A stretch of 64,000 nt of DNA from Sipunculus nudus (Eukaryota > Annelida > Sipuncula > Golfingiida > Sipunculidae): positions 95,378,723 through 95,442,722 of the forward strand of contig CM049309.1 in NCBI GenBank assembly GCA_026874595.1, written 5' to 3'. The position numbers were made by a program, and so were the translations under genes. Positions 48,028 through 59,978 of the stretch are shown piece after piece. Position 1 is the first letter of the stretch; each line of letters begins with the position of its first letter. The notes under the pieces are model-generated. The model was not told the DNA's origin, did no database searches, and saw only the letters and a program-made list of their open reading frames with translations.

Positions 48028-50189
48028 TTTATTACGTGGTAAAAAGGTCCATGCAACTTGTGCTCTTTGAGATGAGGGGCATAAATATTTATCTGTTGTT
48101 ATATTTTTAAAGTTTACATAATTTTCTGTCATGATACCTCCAGTAGTTATTAAGTTTTAAGTTTTAATTGCCATTTTAAAGCTGGTTCGTTTGTCTTTCA
48201 CAAACTTTACTAAGGTCAGAGTAGCAACTGAAGAATAATCTATGTATTTTGATACTTGTCCTTGTTTAGGATGTTTTACTATTGCGCTATGGGGCAGTTT
48301 ATTTATTCCGGCCCAGAACAAATACGTTACCAATCACTGGTATAGGAGGCCGCTTTTGCTCTGGCAGTGCGAGCTGACCTGCGATGCAACAGTCAAAGAG
48401 ATGAACCGTGAAACACTTTTCAGTCGGTTTGGATTAATACATTTCATGTGCGTACATAGAGGACACACCAAAATTTGATCAAGGTCCTAGAAATATTCCG
48501 GATTCGGTGACCCAGAATGTTATTGGCGGTATATGTATGTTGTCTTCGCGACTGCTTTACGAGCTGGACAAAGTACTATGCCTAGTGTGTCCGTGTTTAT
48601 ATCTAAGACCTCTCTCTTTCTGCCTTGGTGTGTCCATGCATGTGTCTGTATATATGAAGATTCATCTGATGCCCATGTCAAAGTACAGGCATCATTTGAT
48701 AACAACGTCTGAGGTAACAAAAATAGAAGGTAAAGTAACTTTTAAGTGCTGAAAATAGATAAAGAAGCGATTTTAACCAGTAATTCAAGTCTATTCTTTG
48801 TTTGTGAGTGAGTTTACTGTGACGTGTTAGTACGACATGGAAAAGGACAAAAAAGTACTAACACATTCCCGTAATCAGACGGACGGGGATAATATGATGT
48901 GTTGACATGTTTTTGTAATCTAATACATAACAACTGATAATCTGAATTACATGTTATGCTCGTATGGAATGATAGGTCCCTTTGTAAATTGTCTGTTGTA
49001 ATTAAATATTGCCAGCTGAACCCATGGGACACACTTCTACGCGGGAGCCACCCGTTTTATTATTCAGCCCTTCACATATGGCGTAAGTGATATCGTAAAT
49101 TACGGGATCAGGGCAATTATCTTGAAGAAATACGGCGAAAAAATGAGAGCCATCATAGTATAGACGAGTATAAGTTACAGTTGGTAAACAGATGTTCTCG
49201 TTTGATAGGTCAATGTCAAATTAGGACTTATTTATACCAGCAACAGAAAAGACCTTACAATGTCAGAAATCTATTACCAACAGCTGTGGCGCTGTGTTTG
49301 TAACCATGAAACAGCTAGTTGATTACTGTGTCGGACCAACTGAATGCATGGTTATTGTTTATCCAATACTGCCCCGGAGACTTGCCACGGTTCTGACTAA
49401 CTTATTTTTAACATTGTATATAACATACAATACCCCACCCAGAACCCTTTCTCATACAGTCTCAATATCATCGGTATTTTCTTTTTTTTTTGTCGTAAAC
49501 TTCTCATCCTCTAAAACCCTTAAGTATCTTCGCCACCCTGTTTATATTGAAAATAATATATTTCTTGAGGTTAAAATAATTTCGATCTTAATCTCTCATT
49601 AATAATAAATTTCACTGTTCCTGAACTGTTCTGTAATACAGGTGCATTCTCTGTGATATCCGTATTCGTCTGTTTAGTGTAGGACCATATGTAGCAAATT
49701 CATTCTGAGTAAACTTTGTTTGTAAAAAAGTGACACCCTATGCAATTTTTGGTCTTCACCTTCCTATGAAGCCTAAAAAACATGGTGCCAATTTTTAAAT
49801 TCAGTTTTGACATTTCTTTCAGCTTGTTTGAAATGGTTTTAAAAAAAAAACTGTGACCGAAACATAAAACAAAGTAAACAGGGACAAGAGCATGAGAAAG
49901 GTTATTTTTTAATGCCTTTACATACTAAAGGCTCCAATTGTTTTCTCTGAACATTTTGGAAGAATTGTTTAATTTTATATTTTGGATTTATATTAAAGAG
50001 ACCTATTCACATACCTGGTATATGTTAAATATACACATAAAGTATTACGCACTAAATACACACAGTGTTTTTCTCCTTAAATATTAGGGTATCTGCTAAT
50101 ATTTTATTCTAATCATAGGATCATGATTATTCTCCTGACCACAAATCGGGAGAAGCTTTCCCCTGGAAAATCAGGTGGTGCAAAATTCA
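48028..50189. other. Probable intron, low-copy
   Basis: No gene recognised. The frames at 48242-48478, 48507-48752 and 49294-49602 lack recognisable domains and coding-type composition. An 18-base text TGATATCCGTATTCGTCT at 49654 recurs exactly at 54378. Confidence 0.5.
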
Positions 50190-50480
50190 AATATAGCTGG
50201 CACGCCACATCTGCATGGTGACCATACTGCGTCACTTCACAAAGCCACATCTGCATGGTGACCATACTGCGTCACTTCACAAAGCCACATCTGCATGGTG
50301 ACCATACTGCGTCACTTCACAAATATAGCTGGCACGCCACATCTGCATGGTGACCATACTGCGTCACTTCACAAATATAGCTGGCACGCCACATCTGCAT
50401 GGTGACCATACTGCGTCACTTCACAAATATAGCTGGCACGCCACATCTGCATGGTGACCATACTGCGTCACTTCACAAAT
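50190..50480 (+). repeat. 40/52-bp minisatellite
   Basis: Six copies of GCCACATCTGCATGGTGACC plus ATACTGCGTCACTTCACAAA (40 bp), four of them preceded by ATATAGCTGGCAC, making a 52-bp form. Copies are virtually identical, so the expansion is recent. Confidence 0.95.
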
Positions 50481-50849
50481 CATATTTTTTCAAGCATCAA
50501 ACTGGTGTTTCTTTTGTGTTTCTATGTCACTCCCTTTTTTTGGAAGTTGTACATGCGCATGGTTTGACCTCTGACCATGCAGTCTTGTAATGGTAAACAA
50601 ACGCACATGGATTGTGTTTACTCAAATACAGAACAATAATAACGTATAAAACTTGTAAAATGTAGCTTTAACATTTTTGGTGGGGTATAAGTGTTAATTT
50701 TTCTTGAATAAAAGCAACGGTAATCTTTAGTCATTTGAGCTGTAGGGGTATGCAGCTCCCGCCCGTAAGGGTTATAGACACTTATTTTCTTATACATCGA
50801 GCTCTTGAGTCATAACAAATGGATAGGGCATTTAAATCAATGCTGAATC

Positions 50850-52674
50850 CTTTTTTTTTTTACAGTTTATTGACATTTCTTATTATACAACAAAAGATAC
50901 ATCGAACATAAATTCATACAATTAAACATAGAATCTCGTTCTGATCCAGATTAACCTGTTGAAACTTATTTTTATTTTACAGTTCTGATTATTTCAAAAA
51001 TAATACCTGCCTCAACTCTGAATACAATTAAGACAGAAATATATTACACAATACAAACATAAAGCTAATTATGACAAAACATCATTACAACAGACAACAT
51101 TGATACAGGACAAAACAGGATAATATTTATGAAGACAGCAACGTCTACTTCATATTATAACATATTATAATGACAGAGGAATACTTAAATCTAACCTTTT
51201 CGTTTACAATATTTACATCATAAGGTAATTTCACATTACGAGAGGCAATAGCAGGCTCCATTTCCGTAAATGTAGTTCTAACTTTTGTTTTTCTTCTGCT
51301 ATAAGATATTCTTCTTTCTGAAGGGATTTGACTCTAGATTTAAATTTTAAGAATAGGGTATTCATGCTCTTACAACCTTTTTCTATATACAATATCAATT
51401 TGTACAACAAAATGATTGTATTTTCTAGAGAATTTTCATTATTAACTGGTAATATTCCAAACATAATTATACTTTCTGACATTGTTGGGATATTTATATA
51501 ACTGCTTTGGAGCCATTCAGAAATTCTAAAATACAAATTCTTTGCAACCATGCAATGATAAAACAGATGATTAGGTGTCTCTGTCTACAGGAAACAATTA
51601 TCTCACCTATTACTATCAGACAAATTCCATTTAAACAAGATATACTGTTCACTGGTTAGATACTTATTATTTTGTGGATATTTAATCTTATATATGATAC
51701 ACCTCCAATTTTTTCTAATGGTTTAATTACCATCTGCGTCCATGGTTTTCTTTCACCTGTAATTAATCGTTTAACCCATAATAAATGAACTTTTAGCATT
51801 GTTTTTACATATGGCAATTTAAGGCCACCTTATTATAAGGATCTATTGCTGTTTTATATTTTATTTTTGCTATTTTTGTCGTTCCAAATAACACCATTGA
51901 CTGCAGACTGTATATTTTTAACAAAATTTTCAGGTGGCTCGCACATATTAGTTGCATATAGAATAGATGAGATAATAAGTGTCCGAACAACTTCAATTCT
52001 ACCATATACAGTCAATGAACGACTTCGCCACATATGCAGTAGTTTACATATTTTATCTTTGAGCTTAGTAAAGTTTTGTTCTGCTACAATGTCTGCATCA
52101 TAAGAGAATTGAATACCCAATATCCGTATAGTATTAACCATAAAGTTTATCCATTTACAGTCGATTGGCTTGTCTCGTCTAGTTTTATGCCTACCAAGCC
52201 AAGCAGCTTCTGACTTTTCATAATTTACTTTGAGAAAGAAAATTCTTGAAAATGAGTTTAATACATTTATTAATTCATTAAAAGAATTAATATCATGCAA
52301 GAAAAATATTGAGTCATCTGCGAACATAGATAATTTATGTTCTATATTGAATAATTTAATCCCCGTGATTTTAACATTAGAACGAACTTATTGTGCCAAT
52401 ATCTATATAACCAGTAAAAATAAGTAGCATGCCATGGGGTCTCCTTGCCGGGTACCTCTTTCTAAAGGAAAATATCTTGTAGTAACACCGTTATTTATCA
52501 CTTCACTTTCTAGTTTGTTGTACATTTCTTTAATCCATGTAATAAACTGCTTACCAAATCCATAATGTTTCAGAACACTGAACATAAATGTATGATCAAT
52601 ACTGTCAAAAGCAGAAGCAAAATCAGCAGCAAACATTATTCCCGGTAACTTTTTTGTCTACAATAAAACAATAT
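50850..52674 (-). mobile_element. 5'-truncated LINE (L1/Tx1-like), with target-site duplication
   Basis: On the minus strand this is the 3' part of a LINE: half a reverse transcriptase, a C-terminal region, a 3' UTR and an A-tail, seen as an 11-base T run at 50851-50861. The flanks carry the same 10 bases, ATGCTGAATC, at 50840-50849 and 52675-52684, just outside the tail and the truncation point. That is the signature of target-primed reverse transcription with 5' truncation. Stops and frameshifts show the copy is old enough to be dead. Confidence 0.87.
51231..52660 (-). pseudogene. Reverse transcriptase fragment of the minus-strand LINE
   Basis: Read on the minus strand from about 52650: LPGIMFAADFASAFDSIDH (catalytic Asp motif), LKHYGFGKQFITWIKEMYN, LERGTRQGDPMACYLFLL, then after a stop KLSMFADDSIFFL with the catalytic Asp pair, VNYEKSEAAWLG, RILGIQFSYD and MWRSRSLTVYGRIEVVRTLI. 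A C-terminal piece lies at 51231-51551. The wording resembles L1/Tx1-type invertebrate LINEs. The endonuclease and fingers region are absent because of 5' truncation, and frame breaks at about 52400, 51850 and 51560 prevent expression. Confidence 0.87.
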
Positions 52675-52684
52675 ATGCTGAATC

Positions 52685-55611
52685 ATTTAGATCAATTAAA
52701 ATCAAGGTATGACCACAATAACAATGATAAGGTTCTTAATACAGTTGATACAGTCTTGTTACCTTTTAATAACATTACATTACTTTACACGTATCCCTTT
52801 TTTAAATGCCATACAGAAATGATGTTCGCTTGCCAGAACTGTTTAGAAATTTTACTTGCAAATTACAGTTATTCCAATTTACAAAATAGCTTGTTCATTT
52901 TGTATTTTTGCAGATTCCTTTACCAAACGTAAAAACATACTTCCTTGTAAACATAATCTGAGTTTGCAGCTTGTTTCTTACAACCTATGGGTTAATTAGG
53001 GTAATACATGAAGCCAGTAAGAATCATTTTCAAAGTTTTGTGCATCTGACATTCCCTGTACTTAATTACTACAGCAAATTAAGCATATCAAACGACAACC
53101 ATCCCATATTCCATCAGATAAAATAAAATGTCAAAATAATTAATATTCATTCTTATCTGAATCTTAAAGACAAGCTTGTATTTTATAGATAATGTAAGCC
53201 GGCTGCTGCTCGTAGATTATACTTCTCGTGAGTTTCTTTCCTTGGCAAATTCTAACACATATTTGATTATACCTTTTCAGCCATTAAAGGGTAAAGAAAT
53301 AAGGGACAGGAATTAAACAATATCCAGCATTTAATATTGACTATTGTTTTGTCTTGGGTCTTGTACCTGTATTACCTAAATGTCCCGATTTCATATTCTC
53401 AGAAATATAAAACAATCATCTCGACCCAAAAGGGTTTTAAAAAATTACCTGCCGGGGGTGGGGGTTGTTAAGATGGGATAGAAAATCATATGTTAACATG
53501 TAGGAGAACATGATATGACTCTTTGTGACACTAGAATATTGTTTAAATTTAACATTTAATTTAAAAAGATGGTCGTTTCCTTCAACCGAACCTCATTTTG
53601 ACACATTCCAAATAATCTCTTCTTGGGCTTCCCCTAAGAGGCTCCCTAATTCATCTTTCTGAAGAAAAAATGTGCTTTTATTGAGTGTTAATTGTCAGTC
53701 CTTCTCATGCTCTTAATGTAAATTTATGTATATAGCTGTCAACTGTAAGCTAACTGATGTCCACAGCTTACAAGATTATAAATGAAGAGTGAAATGATTT
53801 ATACGCAAACAGCTGCCCAACAGTAGGTCTATATGCTTTTAAATGATATGATATATCGCCCATGCAGACAAAGAAGTTGGCTGACGCTATGTAATCATTG
53901 TTGTACATTTTGTTGCTTTCTAATAGGTCCACAAACCATTGCATGCAGCTCCAAAAGCTGGATGAAACTTCGTTACATTGTGAATTGTGGATTAGGGAAT
54001 ATTTTCTAAAAGTTTGGGGTGGACCAGTGATATGTGAGAGAGGATCTGGTAATAAATATAGTCTAAGTTGCCCTTTTTCTGTTGTTTATTCTTCACAAAA
54101 TATACCCAAAAAAAATTAATCGTCTGCCTAAAACTTTATCAATTCTTTCTTTGCTCATAACCAAAAAGTCCACAATCACCTCAAAATTAAGAACCCTCAG
54201 ATTTACTTTTTGGACAAACTAACCGAACGCCATGGATTTCTAGGTCTTCACTATCAGCGAGTGCATGAGACAATGGTGTCAGTGGTGAAATGGGACAATA
54301 GGTTGACGAAACAGCAAAATCATGATGGAAGTATAATAAAATACTGGGTGACATCTGCATCCACACTAATGTGACAATGATATCCGTATTCGTCTATTTG
54401 TAAAGATTATTTTTGGTATCAAGGAAGAAACTAAACAGAGTAGCACAATCTTGTCCCTTTTGATATACAAAAACTGTCTTCCATTACATATCCTGAGTGC
54501 AGCCGCTAAAACAGTCACTCTATAACTGACGCTCTCTGACTCATCTTTTTGTAACGTGACACACAGTTTCCTTTTTTTAGCTGACGGCTGACAGCTTTTC
54601 CGCCTTGTCATACTGCCCTCGTTTATACTCACATATTAACCACAGCTACACCCAAGGCAGAATATATATATATTTTTTTTCCGGGAACATGACACTGTGT
54701 CCTGAAGGTGTGGCGTGGGTTTTTTAGGTCCAAGCAGATCTTCAGTTTGATATCTTCCTCACCAAAAGGGAAAGTGAGAACAGATGCTGTCGGTGTATAC
54801 TATAGGGTGAAAGGAAACTGTCCTAAGTTCACTACTGACAGAACTTCTTTAGACGAAATCACTGTTTACTTTGAGGGAGCGGTTGATCATCCTGGCAAGT
54901 CATCAAGCTGACAGTGATCAGGAGCGCGGATCTATTGGGAGGGACCAGGGGGTCCGGACCCCTTTAATGGTTTCAGACCATGCAATTGTTCCGGGGTCTT
55001 TTATTAGTCTGGGGTTTGTTTTTGACTGAATAAAAAGAGAAATATAACACATATCGGGATACATGCGAACTAAAATTCCGTATTTAGTAATGTATAGTCC
55101 GAAGGTGTATGCCTGAAACGTAATGAAGAATATTGTCAATATTGTCACAGTTTTAGTAAATCAAACCTTATAGTTATATTGATAAGGAAAAGTATAAGTA
55201 AAATTAAACCACATAAATAAAAAAAATTAATAAAACATAAGTGTGATAAATTAATGTTTCTTGGGTAAAATACCTTTCCTTTCCGGTTTCACCTATTATG
55301 TTGCTGTTATGTGCGAGCTTGTAAGGCGCTGCGTGTAAAACAATTCATGTGAATGATTAAATTTATATAAATATATACATTTAGCATTTGACCTCCTGTT
55401 GAAGGATGAAACATAATGTTGGAAGACCTGTCTTCCGGACTCCATTACGTCATTTCTGTTTGGTTATTTGTTCACCCAGGCCATGATAAGACAGTATCTT
55501 GGTGCTATGTGTTAACAGGTGGCATCAGTCCTCTGCCGGTATAGCACGGTGACAGGCCGTCATCTCTTGTCATGTTGAACGCAAGGAAACAAGAGTGCTG
55601 CATGAAATATC
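52685..55611. other. Probable intron, low-copy
   Basis: No gene recognised. Open frames such as 53898-54119, 54366-54632 and 54708-54911 have no clear domain. Around 54917-54990 a GC-rich text with GCGGATC, GGGGTCCGGACCCC and flanking purine runs resembles the edge of a dispersed element, but the evidence is weak. Confidence 0.5.
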
Positions 55612-58376
55612 ATCTGCATGTGTTCACCTCCACGCCTGAGAATTTGTACCAGAGGCTGAGTCATGTACAAAAATCATGTGTCCACCTCCCGAGAACTTGT
55701 ACCAGAGGCTGAGTCACGTACAACAATCATGTGTCCACCTCCACGCCAGAGGCTGAGTCACGTACAAAAATCATGTGTCCACCTCAACGCCTGAGAACTT
55801 GTACCAGAAGCTGAGTTACGTACAAAAATCATGTGTCCACCTCAAAGCCTGAGAACTTGTAGCAGAGGCTGAGTCACGTACAAAAATCATGTGTCCACCT
55901 CAGCGCCAGAGGCTGAGTCACGTACAAAAATCATTTGTCCACCTCCACGCCTGAGAACTTGTACCAGAGGCTGAGTTACGTACAAAAATCATGTGTCCAC
56001 CTCCACGCCTGAGAACTTGTACCAGAGGATGAGTCATGTACAAAAATCATGTGTCCACCTCCACGCCAGAGGCTGAGTCACGTACAAAAATCATGTGTCC
56101 ACCTCCACGCCTGAGAACTTGTACCAGAGGCTGAGTTACGTACAAAAATCATGTGTCCACCTCCACGCCAGAGGCCGAGTCACGTACAAAAATCATGTGT
56201 CCACCTCCACGCCTGAGAACTTGTACCAGAGGCTGAGTTACGTACAAAAATCATGTGTCCACCTCCACGCCTGAGAACTTGTACAAGAGGCTGAGTTACG
56301 TACAAAAATCATGTATCCACCTCCACGCCTGACAACTTGTATAAGAGGCTGAGTCACGTACAAATATCATGTGTCCACCTCCACGCCCGAGAACTTGTAC
56401 CAGAGGCTGAGTCACGTACAAAAATCATTTGTCCCCCTCCACGCCTGAGAACTTGTACCAGAGGCTGAGTTACGTACAAAAATCATGTGTCCACCTCCAC
56501 GCCAGAGGCCGAGTCACGTACAAAAATCATGTGTCCACCTCCACGCCTGAGAACTTGTAGCAGAGGCTGAGTTACGTACAAAAATCATGTGTCCACCTCC
56601 ACGCCTGAGAACTTGTAGCAGAGGCTGTGTTACGTACAAAAATCATGTGTCCACCTCCACGCCAGAGGCTGAGTCACGTACAAAAATCATGTGTCCACCT
56701 CCACGCCTGAGAACTTATAGCAGAGGCTGAGTTACGTACAAAAATCATGTGTCCACCACCACGCCTGAGAACTTGTACCAGAGGCTGAGTTACGTACAAA
56801 AGTCATGTGTCCAACTCCACGCCTGAGAACCTGTAGCAGAGGCTGAGTCACGTACAAAAATCATGTGTCCACCTCCACGCCTGAGAACTTGTAGCAGAAG
56901 CTAAGTCATGTACAAAAATCATGTGTCCACCTCCCGAGAACTTGTACAAGAGGCTGAGTCACGTACAAAAATCATGTGTCCACCACCACGCCTGAGAACT
57001 TGTACCAGAGGCTGAGTTACGTACAAAAGTCATGTGTCCAACTCCACGCCTGAGAACCTGTAGCAGAGGCTGAGTCACGTACAAAAATCATGTGTCCACC
57101 TCCACGCCTGAGAACTTGTAGCAGAAGCTAAGTCATGTACAAAAATCATGTGTCCACCTCCCGAGAACTTGTACCAGAGGCTGAGTCACGTACAAAAATC
57201 ATGTGTCCATCTCCACGCCTGAGAACTTGTACCAGAGGCTGAGTTACGTACAAAAATCATGTCTCCACCTCCACGCCTGAGAACTTGTACAAGAGGCTGA
57301 GTTACGTACAAAAATCATGTGTCCACCTCCACGCCTGAGAACTTGTACAAGAGGCTGAGTTACGTACAAAAGTCATGTGTCCAACTCCACGCCTGAGAAC
57401 CTGTAGCAGAGGCTGAGTCACGTACAAAAATCATGTGTCCACCTCCACGCCTGAGAACTTGTAGCAGAAGCTAAGTCATGTACAAAAATCATGTGTCCAC
57501 CTCCCGAGAACTTGTACCAGAGGCTGAGTCACGTACAAAAATCATGTGTCCATCTCCACGCCTGAGAACTTGTACCAGAGGCTGAGTTACGTACAAAAAT
57601 CATGTGTCCACCTCCACGCCTGAGAACTTGTACAAGAGGCTGAGTTACGTACAAAAATCATGTCTCCACCTCCACGCCTGAGAACTTGTACCAGAGGCTG
57701 AGTTACGTACAAAAATCATGTGTCCACCTCCACGCCTGAGAACTTGTACCAGAGTCTGAGTCACGTACAAAACTCATGTGTCCACCTCCACGCCTGAGAA
57801 TTTGTACCAGAGGCTGAGTCACGTACAAAAATCATGTGTCCCCCTCCACGCCTGAGAACTTGCACCAGAGGATGAGTTACGTACAAAAATCATGTGTCCA
57901 CCTCCACGCCAGAGGCCGAGTCACGTACAAAAATCATGTGTCCACCTCCACGCCTGAGAACTTGTAGCAGAGGCTGAGTTACGTACAAAAATCATGTGTC
58001 CACCTCCACGCCTGAGAACTTGTAGCAGAGGCTGTGTTACGTACAAAAATCATGTGTCCACCTCCACGCCAGAGGCTGAGTCACGTACAAAAATCATGTG
58101 TCCACCTCCACGCCTGAGAACTTATAGCAGAGGCTGAGTTACGTACAAAAATCATGTGTCCACCTCCACGCCAGAGGCTGAGTCACGTACAAAAATCATG
58201 TGTCCACCTCCACGCCTGAGAACTTGTACCAGAGGCTGAGTTACGTACAAAAATCATGTGTCCACCTCCACGCCTGAGAACGTGTAGCAGAGGCTGAGTC
58301 ACGTACAAAAATCATGTGTCCACCTCCACGCCTGAGAACTTGTAGCAGAGGCTGAATCACGTAAAAAAAATCATAC
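55612..58376 (+). repeat. 58/44-bp minisatellite with AP-1-like site in each unit
   Basis: The long unit of 58 bp is ACCTCCACGCCTGAGAACTT, GTACCAGAGGCTGAGTCACG and TACAAAAATCATGTGTCC. The short unit of 44 bp lacks CTGAGAACTTGTAC. Long and short units alternate irregularly, and blocks are themselves duplicated (the AACTCCACGCC and GAAGCTAAGTCATG variants recur together at about 56810-56910, 57030-57140 and 57380-57480). The core GAGGCTGAGTCACG occurs in many units; others have GAGTTACG. Confidence 0.96.
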
Positions 58377-59166
58377 TTTGGTCCATACCTTTTTCTCTTG
58401 ATGATGTTGTTGTTGTTTTTATCTGTTAACCTAATTATTAAATCCCTATTATTGTATATATTTATTCTGTCTTTTTATCTTTATTATTTCAAAAGTTTAT
58501 AATAATTTTTATTTTGAAAAAAAAAATAGATTCATTTATAAAGAAAAAGTGCTCATTTTCATGATACCGCTTCGCCACCTTTGTCCTACAACCTAAATAC
58601 AGATATATTTAAAATAATATTGATTACGGTCAAATATAAACGTCAAGTTCATTCAGCGGTTACACTCCTACCAGACAAGCCTACCCACATTCGTGCGGAC
58701 AAAATCAACACCAGAACCATCTGCTGTAACTGAGGAAGAATAACTAAATACAGATTGTGAAGGGCTTCCGAAGTGATAACAGTGAGTCAAGATGCCGGTT
58801 GTTTATGGAGATGGTCATCTGTGAACTCTGGAGACGGTACACGATACATTACAGTCTCTGAGAACCGCAGGGCGGTGTGTGCGTGTAGGCGCGTCACTTT
58901 TTTGTTTGTTTTTTTTTTTTTTTTTTTCCTTTTTATCGTTTTTTTATTCTGCCCCTCCTTGAGAACCTCGTCATTCCAATTTCTGTCCTTATACCAGTCA
59001 TCCTACAAAGAGAATGGGTAGACATTTGTGAAGACGGGGGATTGGAGCACCTTCACGTAAAAGCCAGGGAATGGGAGTCAAATGAGATGAAAGGAAAATA
59101 TATAAAAAATGTCAAAGTTTTTCTTTGACTTAAAACAATCATATAGAAAATAACGCCCTTCGCCTA
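58377..59166. other. Probable intron, low-copy
   Basis: Contains a T-rich tract at 58909-58927. No gene recognised; the frame at 58773-59021 runs through the T tract and is not credible. Confidence 0.5.
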
Positions 59167-59372
59167 ACTTGGTTGTGTGCCGTAAGGGATGGCGGAACTT
59201 GGCTGTGTGCAGTAAAGGATGGCGGAGCTTGGTTGTGTGCCGTAAAGGATGGCGGAGCTTGGCTGTGTGCCTTAGGGATGGCAGAGCTTGGCTGTGTGCC
59301 GTAAGGGATGGCGGAGCTTGGCTGTGTGCCGTAATGGATGGCGGGACTTGGCTGTGTGCCGTAAAAGATGGA
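59167..59372 (+). repeat. 30-bp minisatellite
   Basis: About seven units of GGCGGAGCTTGGCTGTGTGC and CGTAAGGGAT, with 29-30 bp spacing. Thirty bases is ten codons, so the plus frame stays open without being a gene. Confidence 0.92.
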
Positions 59373-59978
59373 TCTTAGAGGTTGACAGACTGCTTGTTTG
59401 ACATCGTTTCCATGATGTGTGGTCTTTTAACCATCACTTCACCTTGATACTCCACAGACACAAGGTTAACTGTGATAAGTCTCCTGTATATAGAGGTGGC
59501 ATTACTATAGATGTTTCTGTAAAGCCGGCTCTGGGCTGTTGACAGGAGAAGCGACAATTGTTTACTCCTGACCCAGCTGGTCCTTGTTTATGTAACAACC
59601 TTGCCGGGTGTTCTCGTCAACTTTACCTGTGATTTATAACCATCAGGCGGTATAGATTTACCCTCTGTAGATTGACTGCATGTTCTCCTGAGCTATACTG
59701 CTGGACGAGTTCTATACCCCGAGCCTTGTTTGTCCATCATATTTAAATTTACATAAATTATTTGTATGTTATATGTATTTATACATTATCCCGTTAATGG
59801 ATAATGATTATGGTTCATTCTAACTAACATTCTAACAAGTGAAATCTTGTGTCACTGAATCCGATACAATGTACTGATCAAGTTCTGTTTAAGGCATTTC
59901 TTCGTTTAATAACTGTCTTGAATTCTTCGAGACACGAGAACCATTAGATCAGAGGAGGATTGTACCAGGTTTCACGAT
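59373..59978. other. Probable intron, low-copy
   Basis: No gene, tandem repeat or mobile element recognised. Confidence 0.5.

Noticed and set aside
54708..54911. 67-codon frame preceded by a T-rich tract and TTTTTTAGG, like an exon after an acceptor
   Set aside because: No domain is recognised and no donor follows; not supported.
54917..55000. GC-rich GGATC/GGGGTCCGG stretch as a DNA transposon end
   Set aside because: No matching inverted end or target-site duplication could be located in the window.
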